A stretch of 64,000 nt of DNA from Chromatiales bacterium (GTDB lineage Bacteria > Pseudomonadota > Gammaproteobacteria > Steroidobacterales > GCA-2729495). Where the stretch lies: positions 62,001 through 126,000 of the forward strand of contig JACKNI010000006.1 in the NCBI GenBank assembly GCA_024234935.1, given 5' to 3'. Within the stretch, counting starts at the first letter, position 1. Each line of letters begins with the position of its first letter. This document shows, one piece after another, positions 1-8,247 of this stretch. The position numbers and the translations under genes were made by a program. Below the pieces are notes generated by a model. The model saw only the letters and a program-made list of their open reading frames with translations. It searched no databases and had not been told where the DNA came from.

Positions 1-416
1 GTCGGAATGTAGGCGCCTTCCTTGATCTCCATCGCGAGTGTGCCCGGCTGCATGCAGACATAGGCATGGAAGACGCCCGGCGGAATTTCGGTGGCGACGG
101 TGGTGTCAGGCGACAGCGGAATGCGCCGGGTGAGTTCGCCCGCAGCGCTGAACACCAGCAGGTCAATGCGCCCCTTCAGCACCATGAAGTACTCCCACTT
201 GTGGGCTTCCGGGTGGCGGTGGGGGCGCATGTAGGTATCGGGTTCGGTGGCGATGAACAGCCGCTGGACGTTGGCATCCAGCGAAGCATGGACATTCAGG
301 TGGGCGCGCCGGCGTTCGGCGGCGACGGCCTTGCCGGACAGTTCGTCCAGAGCCGCGGCCGTGATGGTCTTGATCACGGGGTCGGATCCCTGAGGGCTTG
401 CAAGGTCGTTGCTCAT
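1..416 (-). CDS. WbuC-like cupin metalloprotein (3' end cut by window edge)
   Basis: Partial gene running off the left edge; 138 codons are visible from the ATG at 416. The product is a small cupin barrel. Residues 62-76 read YMRPHRHPEAHKWEY, giving metal-ligand candidates His66, His68 and Glu75, and a second cupin motif near the visible end is PPGVFHAYVCM. This arrangement is typical of the WbuC family, which sits in O-antigen and exopolysaccharide loci and is probably a sugar-nucleotide modifying or accessory enzyme whose exact reaction is unclear. The neighbouring SMR-type gene on the same strand fits a surface-glycan locus extending to the left. Family assignment is fairly sure; the function is inferred. 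Confidence 0.75.
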   Translation of the reverse strand, partial: MSNDLASPQGSDPVIKTITAAALDELSGKAVAAERRRAHLNVHASLDANVQRLFIATEPDTYMRPHRHPEAHKWEYFMVLKGRIDLLVFSAAGELTRRIPLSPDTTVATEIPPGVFHAYVCMQPGTLAMEIKEGAYIP

Positions 417-485
417 GCGCGGGGCTGGCTGGTCGGGGAGGGCGCGATACTGCTGCATTGACCGGTCCAAGTCCAGCCGCCGGCC

Positions 486-857
486 TCAGCTGCGGGCCAC
501 CAGCCAGGTGCCCACGATGATGGTGAAAATGCCGGCCATGCGCATCGGTGTGATGCCTTCATCGAACAGCCACCAGGCGCCCACCGCACTGACGATATAG
601 CCCAGCGACAGCATCGGGTAGGCCACGCTGACGTCGACGCGGGTCAGGGCCAGGATCCACACCACGACGCTGACGGCATAGCAGCCGAGACCGACGATGA
701 TGGCCGGATTCGTGGCCAGCCGCAGGGCGATGTTGCCGGCATTGGCGAGCACCAGGTCGACGCTGCGCAGGTCGCTCGCACCGGCTTTCAGCAGCAGCTG
801 GGCACTGGCATTGAGAAAGACCCCGATCAGGATCAGGGCAAGGCTGCTGGCTTTCAC
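486..857 (-). CDS. SMR/EamA-type four-helix membrane protein (ArnE/ArnF-like)
   Basis: A 123-residue, very hydrophobic protein with four predicted membrane helices, at about residues 4-22, 38-60, 65-85 and 100-120. I chose the GTG start at 857 because it follows a GAGGGAGA ribosome-binding site and places the first helix at the N-terminus; a longer open frame upstream lacks these features. The pattern PxLxLGYIVSAVGAWW and the C-terminal helix resemble the small-multidrug-resistance half of the drug/metabolite transporter superfamily, including ArnE/ArnF and other undecaprenyl-sugar flippase subunits. It lies 69 bp upstream of the WbuC-like gene on the same strand, so lipid-linked sugar translocation is more plausible than drug efflux. 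Substrate unknown. Confidence 0.7.
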   Translation of the reverse strand: MKASSLALILIGVFLNASAQLLLKAGASDLRSVDLVLANAGNIALRLATNPAIIVGLGCYAVSVVVWILALTRVDVSVAYPMLSLGYIVSAVGAWWLFDEGITPMRMAGIFTIIVGTWLVARS

Positions 858-993
858 GGGGCATTCTCCCTCGGGTGGTGAGTCAGGACTCGGTGTCCGC
901 GGCAGTTCCGGGCCGAGCTTACCGGGTTTGCGCGGGATACGGGAATCGGCATTTATACTCCGGTCGCCGGATATGGAGCGGGATACAAACGCC

Positions 994-1845
994 ATGCAAC
1001 GCTGGAAAGTCGGCGACGTCACGATCACGCGGATCATCGAGACCGAAGACGCATCGATGAGTGCCGCGATCATGCTGCCCGAGGCGACGCCGGCCAATCT
1101 CGCACCGATCGACTGGCTCAGGCCGCACTTCGTGACGCCGCAGGGACAGCTCATCAGCAGCATTCACTCGCTGCTGGTCGAGAGTTGTGGCCAGCGGATT
1201 GTCATCGACACCTGCCTCGGCAATGACAAGCCGCGCATCGTGCCGCAGTGGAACCGGCGCCAGGGGCAGTTTCTCGAGGAGATCGCCGCGGCCGGCTTTC
1301 CGCGCGAGCGCGTCGACTTCGTGGTCTGCACGCACCTGCATCCGGACCATGTGGGCTGGAACACCATGCTCATCGACGGCCGCTGGCAGCCGACTTTCCC
1401 CTCCGCGCGCTACCTCTTCAGCGCGCAGGACTGGGCCTGGCTCGACAAGGCGCCGGTCAGTCCGCTCGGCGACTACGCCGGGGATTCAGTGCGACCGGTA
1501 TTCGACACGGGGCAGGGCGAATGTGTCGCCCCTGATTTCCGCATCACCGACGAGGTCTGGCTCGAGTCGACGCCGGGTCATTCACCGGGCCATGTGTCGA
1601 TCCGCATCGCATCGCGGGGCGAGCAGGCGGTCGTGACCGGCGACCTCATGCATCACCCCTGCCAGCTGGCCCGGCCGCACTGGTCCAGCCCATTTGATTT
1701 CGACAAGGCCATGGCCTTGCGCACCCGGCTCGATTTCATCGCGCGCTACGGCGATGCGCCGGTGCTGGTGTTCGGCAGCCACTTCGCCACGCCCTCGGCG
1801 GGCCGCATCGTGCGCGACGGGGATGCCTGGCGGCTCGCGGTCTGA
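994..1845 (+). CDS. MBL-fold metallo-hydrolase
   Basis: A 283-residue metallo-beta-lactamase-fold hydrolase. The zinc-binding signature THLHPDH lies at residues 113-119 (His114, His116, Asp118, His119), followed by STPGHSPGH, TGDLMHHP and GSHFATP, which supply the remaining ligands. The N-terminus MQRWKVGDVTITRI is usual for the lactonase-like branch of this family, so I prefer the ATG at 994; an in-frame ATG at 973 would add seven residues. The likely reaction is hydrolysis of a lactone, thioester or similar ester, but the substrate cannot be read from sequence. It is divergent from the SMR-type gene and is followed by a strong hairpin terminator, so it looks monocistronic. Confidence 0.85.
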   Translation: MQRWKVGDVTITRIIETEDASMSAAIMLPEATPANLAPIDWLRPHFVTPQGQLISSIHSLLVESCGQRIVIDTCLGNDKPRIVPQWNRRQGQFLEEIAAAGFPRERVDFVVCTHLHPDHVGWNTMLIDGRWQPTFPSARYLFSAQDWAWLDKAPVSPLGDYAGDSVRPVFDTGQGECVAPDFRITDEVWLESTPGHSPGHVSIRIASRGEQAVVTGDLMHHPCQLARPHWSSPFDFDKAMALRTRLDFIARYGDAPVLVFGSHFATPSAGRIVRDGDAWRLAV

Positions 1846-1847
1846 GC

Positions 1848-1890
1848 GGCCCCGGCCATCGTGTTCATGGTGACCGCTGGCCGGGGCTTT
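1848..1890 (+). terminator. Hairpin terminator after the MBL-fold gene
   Basis: GGCCCCGGCCA (1848-1858) is mirrored by TGGCCGGGGC (1878-1887). This makes a perfect 10-bp GC-rich stem with a 19-base loop, followed by TTT and a pyrimidine-rich tract. It sits three bases past the stop codon. The long loop is unusual but the stem is strong. Confidence 0.65.
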
Positions 1891-1973
1891 GCTGCTTCTG
1901 CAGGTCGACGGTGCTGCGAACAGGGTGATTTCTGCTAGCCTGTGCGGAAAACGAGCATAAACGAGACATCCTG

Positions 1974-2615
1974 ATGCAATTGTTCTCCCGGTTGATGCCC
2001 CGAGAGGGGAGGTTTTTTGATTTGTTCAACCAGCATGCCGCTCTGCTGGTGCAGGGTGGTACGGTGCTCGCCGAACTGCTTGAGGATTACGCCAACGTGC
2101 CGGCGCGCGCCGCACGAATTACCCGGATCGGTGAGCTCGAGCGGGCGGCCGACCGTGTGACTCACGATACGGTACAGCTGCTGCACAAGACCTTCGTTAC
2201 CCCGTTCGACCGGGATGATATTCACCGCATGATCTCGCGCATGGACGACATCCTGGACCTGATGCAGGACGCCGCCGAATCGCTGTTGCTCTACGATATC
2301 CAGGCCGTCGAACCGGAAGCATCACATCTTGCCGACCTGGTGCGAATCTGTTGCGAAAGGGTGCAGGCCGCAACCGTGTTGCTGTCCTCGATGAAGAACG
2401 CGCCATCGATCCTGATGGTTTGCCAGGAGATCGACGGGCTCGAGTCGGATGCGGATCGCGTGATGCGGGGCGCCATCTCCAGACTCTTTCGCGACGAGAC
2501 TGACGTGCGCCAGGTGATAAAGCTGCAGGCTGTCTACGAACTGCTCGAAACCGCCACCGACAAGTGCCAGGACGTTGCCAACGTGATCGAAGGCGTTGTG
2601 CTGGAAAACGGTTGA
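1974..2615 (+). CDS. DUF47 (PhoU-like) phosphate transport accessory protein
   Basis: A 213-residue all-helical protein of the DUF47/TIGR00153 family, related to PhoU. The N-terminus MQLFSRLMPREGRFFDLFNQHAALL is characteristic, and the acidic helices (for example RMDDILDLMQDAAES) carry likely metal-binding carboxylates. Family members are encoded beside PiT phosphate transporters and are thought to modulate their activity. Here the stop codon TGA overlaps the TTG start of the PiT gene (TTGA), so the two are translationally coupled. Length and context match the family well. There is no sign of a Pho box that I can defend in the upstream 80 bases. Confidence 0.9.
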   Translation: MQLFSRLMPREGRFFDLFNQHAALLVQGGTVLAELLEDYANVPARAARITRIGELERAADRVTHDTVQLLHKTFVTPFDRDDIHRMISRMDDILDLMQDAAESLLLYDIQAVEPEASHLADLVRICCERVQAATVLLSSMKNAPSILMVCQEIDGLESDADRVMRGAISRLFRDETDVRQVIKLQAVYELLETATDKCQDVANVIEGVVLENG

Positions 2616-3622
2616 ACATCGATCCGCAGTTCACCTTCAGCACCCTGGTCCTGCTCGTCGGACTGGCGCTCGTCTTCGATTTCATGAACGGCTTTCATGA
2701 CGCCGCGAACTCGATCGCGACGGTCGTTTCCACCGGAGTGCTGAAGCCCTACCAGGCCGTGGTCTGGGCGGCGATGTTCAATTTTCTTGCCATCGCCATT
2801 TTCGAGATGAAGGTGGCGGCTACCGTCGGCAAGGGCATCATTGAACCCGGACTCGTTGACTACCATGTGATTTTCGGCGCACTCATCGGCGCGATCATCT
2901 GGAACGGCATTACCTGGTACTACGGCATCCCGTCGAGTTCATCGCACGCGCTGATCGGCGGCATGATCGGTGCGATGCTGGCGAAATCCGGTACCGGCGC
3001 ATTGCTTGCCCCGGGCATTCTCAAGACCGCCCTGTTCATCGTTGCCTCACCCGTAATCGGTTTTCTGTGGAGTGCGATACTGATCACCACGATATCCTGG
3101 ATATGTTTCAGGATCCCGCCCAACCGGGTCGATCGCGTCTTTCGCAAACTGCAACTCGTTTCATCGGCCATGTACAGCCTTGGCCACGGCAGCAATGATG
3201 CGCAGAAGACGATGGGAATCATCTGGCTGCTGCTGATTGCCTCGGGGGGCGCGACCCGCGAGCATCTGCCGACGTGGGTCATCACGAGCTGCTTCGTTGC
3301 CATAGCCTGCGGCACCCTGTTTGGCGGCTGGCGTATCGTCAAGACCATGGGTCAGCGCATCACCAAGATCAAGCCGGTCGGTGGTTTCTCGGCAGAAACC
3401 GGCGGTGCGATGGCGGTGTTTTTCGCGTCCGACCTCGGTATCCCGGTGTCGACCACGCACACCATCACGGGTTCCATCATCGGCGTCGGCTCGGCGCAGC
3501 GCGGCTTCTCGGCCGTGCGCTGGGGTGTCGCCGGCAATATCGTTGTCGCCTGGATCGTGACGATCCCGGCCTCCGGACTGATCGCCGCCTGCGCCTGGTG
3601 GGCAGGTCGTTTCCTGATCTGA
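2612..3622 (+). CDS. PiT family inorganic phosphate transporter
   Basis: A 336-residue integral membrane transporter that moves phosphate (probably as a metal-phosphate complex) with protons. Two inverted signature motifs are visible: GFHDAANSIATVVSTG near the N-terminus and GHGSNDAQKTMG in the second half, the duplicated GxxDxxN-type segments of the PiT family. I place the start at the TTG at 2612, which overlaps the DUF47 stop codon and precedes INPQFTF-like residues leading into the first helix; the open frame extends upstream inside the DUF47 gene, but that part is a shadow. About ten membrane helices. The pairing with DUF47 marks a low-affinity, constitutive phosphate uptake unit. Confidence 0.92.
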   Translation: MNIDPQFTFSTLVLLVGLALVFDFMNGFHDAANSIATVVSTGVLKPYQAVVWAAMFNFLAIAIFEMKVAATVGKGIIEPGLVDYHVIFGALIGAIIWNGITWYYGIPSSSSHALIGGMIGAMLAKSGTGALLAPGILKTALFIVASPVIGFLWSAILITTISWICFRIPPNRVDRVFRKLQLVSSAMYSLGHGSNDAQKTMGIIWLLLIASGGATREHLPTWVITSCFVAIACGTLFGGWRIVKTMGQRITKIKPVGGFSAETGGAMAVFFASDLGIPVSTTHTITGSIIGVGSAQRGFSAVRWGVAGNIVVAWIVTIPASGLIAACAWWAGRFLI

Positions 3623-3640
3623 ACCGGGTCTGGTGCCTGT

Positions 3641-4651
3641 CTAGCGCAGCGCCGGGATCACGCGCTCGCCGATCAGGCGGATGGCATCCGCGGGGTCGTC
3701 GTGTACGCGCAGGGCGATCTCGGTCAGGCCGGCCGCAGCAAAGGCCTTGAGCGTTTCGATGGCCGCATCGATCTGGTCCAGACCGCCGACAAAGGAGATG
3801 TTGCGGACCATCTTCGTCACCAGCTCATCGGGCACGTTCTCGATCACATCGGTGCCGCGCAGGAAGGCGTTCAGGAAATCCTGCTCGTGGGCGCGCATCA
3901 GCTGGACTTCGTCCGCGTCGAGAAATGGTCTGAAATACTGCTCGCCGAGCCAGCCGCGCAGCATCAGTTCGCGCCGCGCCTCGCGCATCGACGCCGCCGC
4001 ATCCTTCTTGATGTGCCAGGCCCAGAAGTTGCTGATGCGGAAATCATGCGTCGAGCGGCCGGCGGCTTGCAGCTCGGCATGCGCCTTGCCGATGAAGTCC
4101 TTCATCAGCGGCACGACGAAATCGCTGGTGATCAGGCCGTCGGCGAGTTCGGTGGACAGCTTGCGGCTCTGCGGGTGGTTGGAGCCGAAATAGATCAGCG
4201 GCGGCGTGTCGGTGTACCACTTCGGCTGGTAACCCCAGACTTTGTAGATCTCGCCGTTGTAATTCATCATCTTGTCGGGCGATGCGCCCTTGAGGATCTC
4301 GAGGCATTCGCGGGTGCGCCGGATCATCCGTTCGCGCTTGCCGCCGATGGCCTGCAGTACCGCGCCACCGCCACCGACCATGATCATGGCCCGGCCGCGC
4401 GACAACTCGTTCAGCGAAAACAGCAGGTTGGCCATCTTCAGCGGATGCAGTTCGGCCGGACTGACGGCCATCGGCCCGAGCCGGATGCGCGACGACTGAT
4501 GCGCGAGCAGCGACAGTGTGAAAAAAGGATCGCGCGACCAGCCGTAATTGCTGGACCAGACGCCGCGGGCGCCGTATCGCTCTGCCATCAGGCCGAGCTC
4601 GAGAGCCTCCTGTGGCGAGGCGAATTCGTTGAGGATGATGTCGATTTCCAT
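3641..4651 (-). CDS. LLM-class (luciferase-like) flavin/F420-dependent oxidoreductase, copy 1
   Basis: A 336-residue TIM-barrel oxidoreductase of the bacterial luciferase-like superfamily. Visible family features are the N-terminal strand MEIDIILNEF, the segment AERYGARGVWSSNYGWSRDPF, the substrate/cofactor loop RIRLGPMAVSPAELHPLKMA, and a C-terminal GGLDQIDAAIETLKAF motif. It would reduce or oxygenate an unknown substrate using FMN or F420; the cofactor cannot be decided by eye. It lies 38 bp downstream of a paralogue of exactly the same length on the same strand, so the pair is a tandem duplication and probably one operon. Both are divergent from the flavoprotein/Rieske genes. Confidence 0.85.
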   Translation of the reverse strand: MEIDIILNEFASPQEALELGLMAERYGARGVWSSNYGWSRDPFFTLSLLAHQSSRIRLGPMAVSPAELHPLKMANLLFSLNELSRGRAMIMVGGGGAVLQAIGGKRERMIRRTRECLEILKGASPDKMMNYNGEIYKVWGYQPKWYTDTPPLIYFGSNHPQSRKLSTELADGLITSDFVVPLMKDFIGKAHAELQAAGRSTHDFRISNFWAWHIKKDAAASMREARRELMLRGWLGEQYFRPFLDADEVQLMRAHEQDFLNAFLRGTDVIENVPDELVTKMVRNISFVGGLDQIDAAIETLKAFAAAGLTEIALRVHDDPADAIRLIGERVIPALR

Positions 4652-4689
4652 GCGACCAGTCCTTCCATCGTTGCGATCAGCCCGGGAGT

Positions 4690-5700
4690 CTACTGCAGGG
4701 CCGGGACAAGCTGCTCGCCGATCAGGCGGATGGCCGCAGCGCTGTCGTTGTGGAGCTTGAGGGCCACCTGGCTCAGGCCCAGATCCCTGAAGTGCCGGAG
4801 ACGTTCAATATGCCGGTCGATGTCATCGGCACTGCCCGTGCAACTGAGATTGTCGATGATGCGGTCGATCAGGGCGTCCGGCACGCCGGCGATTTCCGGC
4901 GTGTTGTTCTTGTAGGCACTGAAGAACGCCCCGCGGTTTGCTTCCACGAATTGGCATTCTTCTTCGCTCAGAAACGGCCGCAGATACCAGCTGTCGAGCA
5001 TGCCGCGCAGGGCGAGCTGTTGCCGCGCTTCGGCCACGGCTGTCTGCCGGTCGGCCTTCACATGCCAGGCGACCAGGCCGCTGAGCGGAACGTCCGCACG
5101 GCGCCTGCCCGCTGCGGCGAAATTCCGGTCGAGCGTGGCGACGGCGGTGCCGAGGTGGTGTGGCGTGATGTCACCCAGCATGATGTTGTCGGCGACGCGC
5201 GCTGCCATGGCCAGCATCTGCGGCTTGTTGGCGCCGACATAAATGGCCGGCGGCGCATCAGTTGCCCAGACCGGTTTGTACCCCCAGACCTGGAAGATCC
5301 TGCCGTTGTAGTTGAGTACCCGCTCCGCACTGGTGGCCTGCAGGATTTCCACGCATTCGCGCACCCGGCCGACCATCCGTGTGAGACCCATGCCCATGGT
5401 GGCGTTCACGCCGGTGGGTCCGCCGATCAGGATGTTGGCGCGTCCGTGACAAAGCTCGTTCAGGCTGCCCAGCGCCTTGGCGATTTTCAGCGGGTGGAGT
5501 TCGTAAGGCGTGATCACCAGCGGGCCCAGCCTGATCCTGCTGGAGGCGAGCGCGAGTGGGCAAAGGCTGATGAAAGGGTCGCGCGAGGAGGGGTAGTTCG
5601 AGGTCCATACCGCGCCGATGCCGTAACGCTCGGCCAGCAGGCCGAGTTCGAGGATCTCGCCGGGTGACAGGTCCGGGGACAAAATCACGTCAACGCGCAT
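4690..5700 (-). CDS. LLM-class (luciferase-like) flavin/F420-dependent oxidoreductase, copy 2
   Basis: A second 336-residue luciferase-like oxidoreductase, co-linear with the downstream copy. Matching blocks include MRVDVILSPDLSPGEILELGLLAERYG, TSNYPSSRDPF, RIRLGPLVITPYELHPLKIA and the end LIGEQLVPALQ against LIGERVIPALR. I chose the ATG at 5700 because it aligns with the paralogue's start; an ATG at 5712 would add four residues, and neither has a convincing ribosome-binding site. The pair has diverged a good deal, so the two enzymes probably have different substrates or form a heterodimer, as the luciferase alpha and beta subunits do; that is inference. The promoter must lie in the short gap shared with the flavoprotein gene. 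Confidence 0.83.
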   Translation of the reverse strand: MRVDVILSPDLSPGEILELGLLAERYGIGAVWTSNYPSSRDPFISLCPLALASSRIRLGPLVITPYELHPLKIAKALGSLNELCHGRANILIGGPTGVNATMGMGLTRMVGRVRECVEILQATSAERVLNYNGRIFQVWGYKPVWATDAPPAIYVGANKPQMLAMAARVADNIMLGDITPHHLGTAVATLDRNFAAAGRRRADVPLSGLVAWHVKADRQTAVAEARQQLALRGMLDSWYLRPFLSEEECQFVEANRGAFFSAYKNNTPEIAGVPDALIDRIIDNLSCTGSADDIDRHIERLRHFRDLGLSQVALKLHNDSAAAIRLIGEQLVPALQ

Positions 5701-5759
5701 GCTGCCGAGCATAACGGAAAAACCGGCCCGTCCCCGTCGGGGTCTGACAGAATAGGGGC

Positions 5760-7274
5760 GTGCAGAACTCACCGTCCCGACACGCAAAGCCGGTCCTGCT
5801 GCCGACGCTGACCGGCCGTGCAACACGGCTGGAAACCAATCGGCGTGTGGTCGTCATCGGCGGCGGCCTCGCCGGAATCGCCGCGGCGACAGTGCTCGCC
5901 GAGCGTGGCGCCGAAGTCACGCTGCTGGAGCGCGACGCGCATCTCGGCGGCCGCGCCGGCGCCTGGCCTGACCAGCTCCGCGACGGCACGCGTTTCCAGA
6001 TGGAGCGCGGCTTTCACGCCTTCTTCCGCCAGTACTACAACCTGCGCCAGCTGCTGCGTCGGATCGACCCCGAGCTCGGCTTTCTGGCTGCCACCACCGA
6101 CTACCCGATCCTCACACCGACCGGTAACGAGTCCTTTGCCGGGCTCAGTCATGCACCGTTGCGCAATGTCGCCACGCTGACCTGGCGAACCGAGACGCTC
6201 GGTTTGCGGGACCTGATCAAGGTGAATGTCCCCGCCGCGATGGAGATGCTGCGCTTCGAACGCAGCCGCACCTACGGACAGTTCGACGGGCAGACCGCCG
6301 GCGCATATCTGGATTCACTGCGTTTCCCGCCGCTGGCCCGTCAGCGCCTGCTGCATGTGTTCGCGCATTCCTGCTTCAATCCGCAGGCCGACATGTCGGC
6401 GGCGGAGCTCTTGCAGATGATGCACTTCTATTTCACCGCCAATCACGATGGCCTGGTCTTCGATGTGGCCAACCGGCCTTTCTCCGCCTGCATATTCACG
6501 CCGCTCGGGACCCTGCTCGACCGGCTGGGCGTGTCGCTGCGCACCGGTGTATCGGCGCGTTCACTGGTTCGCCGCGATGACTGCTGGGTCGTTGAAACCG
6601 ATCGCGATTCCGTGACTGCCGATGCGCTGGTGCTGGCTACCGATGTGTCAGCGGTCAAGTCAATCGTTGCGGCATCACCGACTCTCGATGATGCGAGCTG
6701 GCGTGCATCCGTGGACACACTGCGTGTCACCAATGCCTTCGCCGTCTGGCGCCTGTGGCTGGACCGGCCGGTCGCTGCCGGACGTGCGCAATTCGCCGGC
6801 ACGGCTGGCGTCGGACCGCTCGACAACATCTCCGTCTTCGAATTGCTGGAGGATGAGAGCCGCGAGTGGGCGGCGCGTACCGGCGGTTCGGTGGTCGAAC
6901 TGCATGCCTATGCATTGGCCGGCGGCACGACGGATACGGAAGCACTCAAGCGCGACCTGCTGGCCGGCCTGCACACGCTCTATCCGGAGACGGCCGGCGC
7001 ACGGATCGTTGAAGAGCGCTTCCTGCTGCGGCAGGATTGTCCGGCGTTTGCACCGGGCAGCTACGCTGCGCGCCCGGAAACAGCCACACCCTGGCGAGGA
7101 CTCGCCCTGGCGGGAGACTTTGTGAAACTGCCATTTCCGACCGCGCTCATGGAGCGCGCCGCCGCCGCCGGGTTCCTCGCCGCAAGCACGCTGCTGGATG
7201 CCTGGAACGTCGGCCCGGAACCGCTCTGGTCGGTCGCACTGCGTGGCCCGGCTGCCTGGAAGAAAACGGCATGA
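5760..7274 (+). CDS. FAD-dependent carotenoid desaturase-like oxidoreductase (CrtU/CruE-like)
   Basis: A 504-residue flavoprotein of the phytoene-desaturase/amine-oxidase superfamily. The dinucleotide-binding motif VVVIGGGLAGIAAATVLAERG occupies about residues 29-49, an ERD motif closes the second strand, HLGGRAGAW follows, and the C-terminal FAD motif LALAGDFVKLPFPTALMERA is near residue 448. The start is a GTG at 5760. Its stop overlaps the start of a Rieske protein (ATGA), so the two are coupled. In cyanobacteria and actinobacteria, carotene desaturase/methyltransferases making aromatic carotenoid rings (CruE, CrtU) combine such a flavoprotein with a Rieske domain. I infer a related but separate-subunit enzyme; the substrate is not proven, and no crtB or crtI gene is in the window. 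Confidence 0.7.
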   Translation: MQNSPSRHAKPVLLPTLTGRATRLETNRRVVVIGGGLAGIAAATVLAERGAEVTLLERDAHLGGRAGAWPDQLRDGTRFQMERGFHAFFRQYYNLRQLLRRIDPELGFLAATTDYPILTPTGNESFAGLSHAPLRNVATLTWRTETLGLRDLIKVNVPAAMEMLRFERSRTYGQFDGQTAGAYLDSLRFPPLARQRLLHVFAHSCFNPQADMSAAELLQMMHFYFTANHDGLVFDVANRPFSACIFTPLGTLLDRLGVSLRTGVSARSLVRRDDCWVVETDRDSVTADALVLATDVSAVKSIVAASPTLDDASWRASVDTLRVTNAFAVWRLWLDRPVAAGRAQFAGTAGVGPLDNISVFELLEDESREWAARTGGSVVELHAYALAGGTTDTEALKRDLLAGLHTLYPETAGARIVEERFLLRQDCPAFAPGSYAARPETATPWRGLALAGDFVKLPFPTALMERAAAAGFLAASTLLDAWNVGPEPLWSVALRGPAAWKKTA

Positions 7275-8212
7275 GTGAGCTGATCATCTTCGGTCGTGAA
7301 CTCGAGCCGCGTCCGGTCACCTCGACGCTGCCCGACTGGCAGCAGGCGGATCCGCGCTGGATCAGCCAGGCGCTGCGGCGCGCGATGGACAAGCCCGGCG
7401 GCGGCTGGTTCGTGGTCGATGATCGCCGGAAGTTCGGTGCGCAGCCGCGCCGCTACCGCATCGATGATCGTGACTTCGTCTTCTGGCAGGGGAAAAACGG
7501 CCTGCTGGCCGCCTCCGACACCTGCCCGCATCTGGGCGCATCGCTGAGCGCGGGCGCGGTACGCAACGGCTGTCTGGTTTGCCCCTGGCACGGGCTGGAA
7601 CTCGGCGAGCGGCCGATGGGGAACTGGGCGCCTTTGCCGGTACATGACGACGGCGTGCTGGTGTGGATACGGCTTGATGATTGCGGTGAGCAGCCCACCG
7701 AACGGCCCATCATGGCGCCGCGCCCGGCAACATATCTGGATGCCACGGTGCGCATGGAAGCCCGCTGCCGTCCGGAAGACATCCTCGCCAACCGGCTCGA
7801 TCCCTGGCACGGCGCGCATTTTCATCCGCACACCTTCGGCCGCCTGCGCGTCATCGAGCGTAGCGACGAGGACATCATCGTGCGCGTGGCTTTCCTCGTG
7901 CTCGGCCGGCTGGGTGTCGAGGTGGATGCGCGCTTTCACTGCCCCGAGCCGCGCACGATCGTCATGACCATCGTGGGCGGGGATGGCGTCGGCTCGGTGG
8001 TCGAGACACATGCCACGCCGATCGACGATACGCATTGCGCTGTCATCGAGTCCACGCTTGCCACTTCGGACCGCCCGCAAATGAAATACGTACTGCCCCT
8101 GGCGCGCTGGATCCGTCCGCTGATCGAGAAGCGGGCCGCGCGCCTGTGGGTCGAGGATGTGGCCTATGCCGAGCGGCGCTGCGCGCTTTCCGTGGCCGAT
8201 GCGCAGCGCTGA
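7271..8212 (+). CDS. Rieske [2Fe-2S] protein, DUF5914-like
   Basis: A 313-residue protein with an N-terminal Rieske domain. Cluster ligands are Cys85 and His87 (DTCPHLGA) and Cys104 and His107 (VCPWHGLE), the normal CxH...CxxH pattern. The C-terminal half contains RLDPWHGAHFHPHTFGRLRVIER, which I associate with the DUF5914 extension rather than a standard ring-hydroxylase catalytic domain; the usual non-haem iron triad is not evident. The start ATG overlaps the stop of the flavoprotein by four bases, implying stoichiometric synthesis and probably an electron-transfer complex with it. No transmembrane segment is obvious. Best guess: electron donor or partner subunit for the adjacent desaturase-like enzyme. 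Confidence 0.75.
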   Translation: MSELIIFGRELEPRPVTSTLPDWQQADPRWISQALRRAMDKPGGGWFVVDDRRKFGAQPRRYRIDDRDFVFWQGKNGLLAASDTCPHLGASLSAGAVRNGCLVCPWHGLELGERPMGNWAPLPVHDDGVLVWIRLDDCGEQPTERPIMAPRPATYLDATVRMEARCRPEDILANRLDPWHGAHFHPHTFGRLRVIERSDEDIIVRVAFLVLGRLGVEVDARFHCPEPRTIVMTIVGGDGVGSVVETHATPIDDTHCAVIESTLATSDRPQMKYVLPLARWIRPLIEKRAARLWVEDVAYAERRCALSVADAQR

Positions 8213-8247
8213 GCAGGAGAAATTGTTCATCATCCGGGGAGCACACC

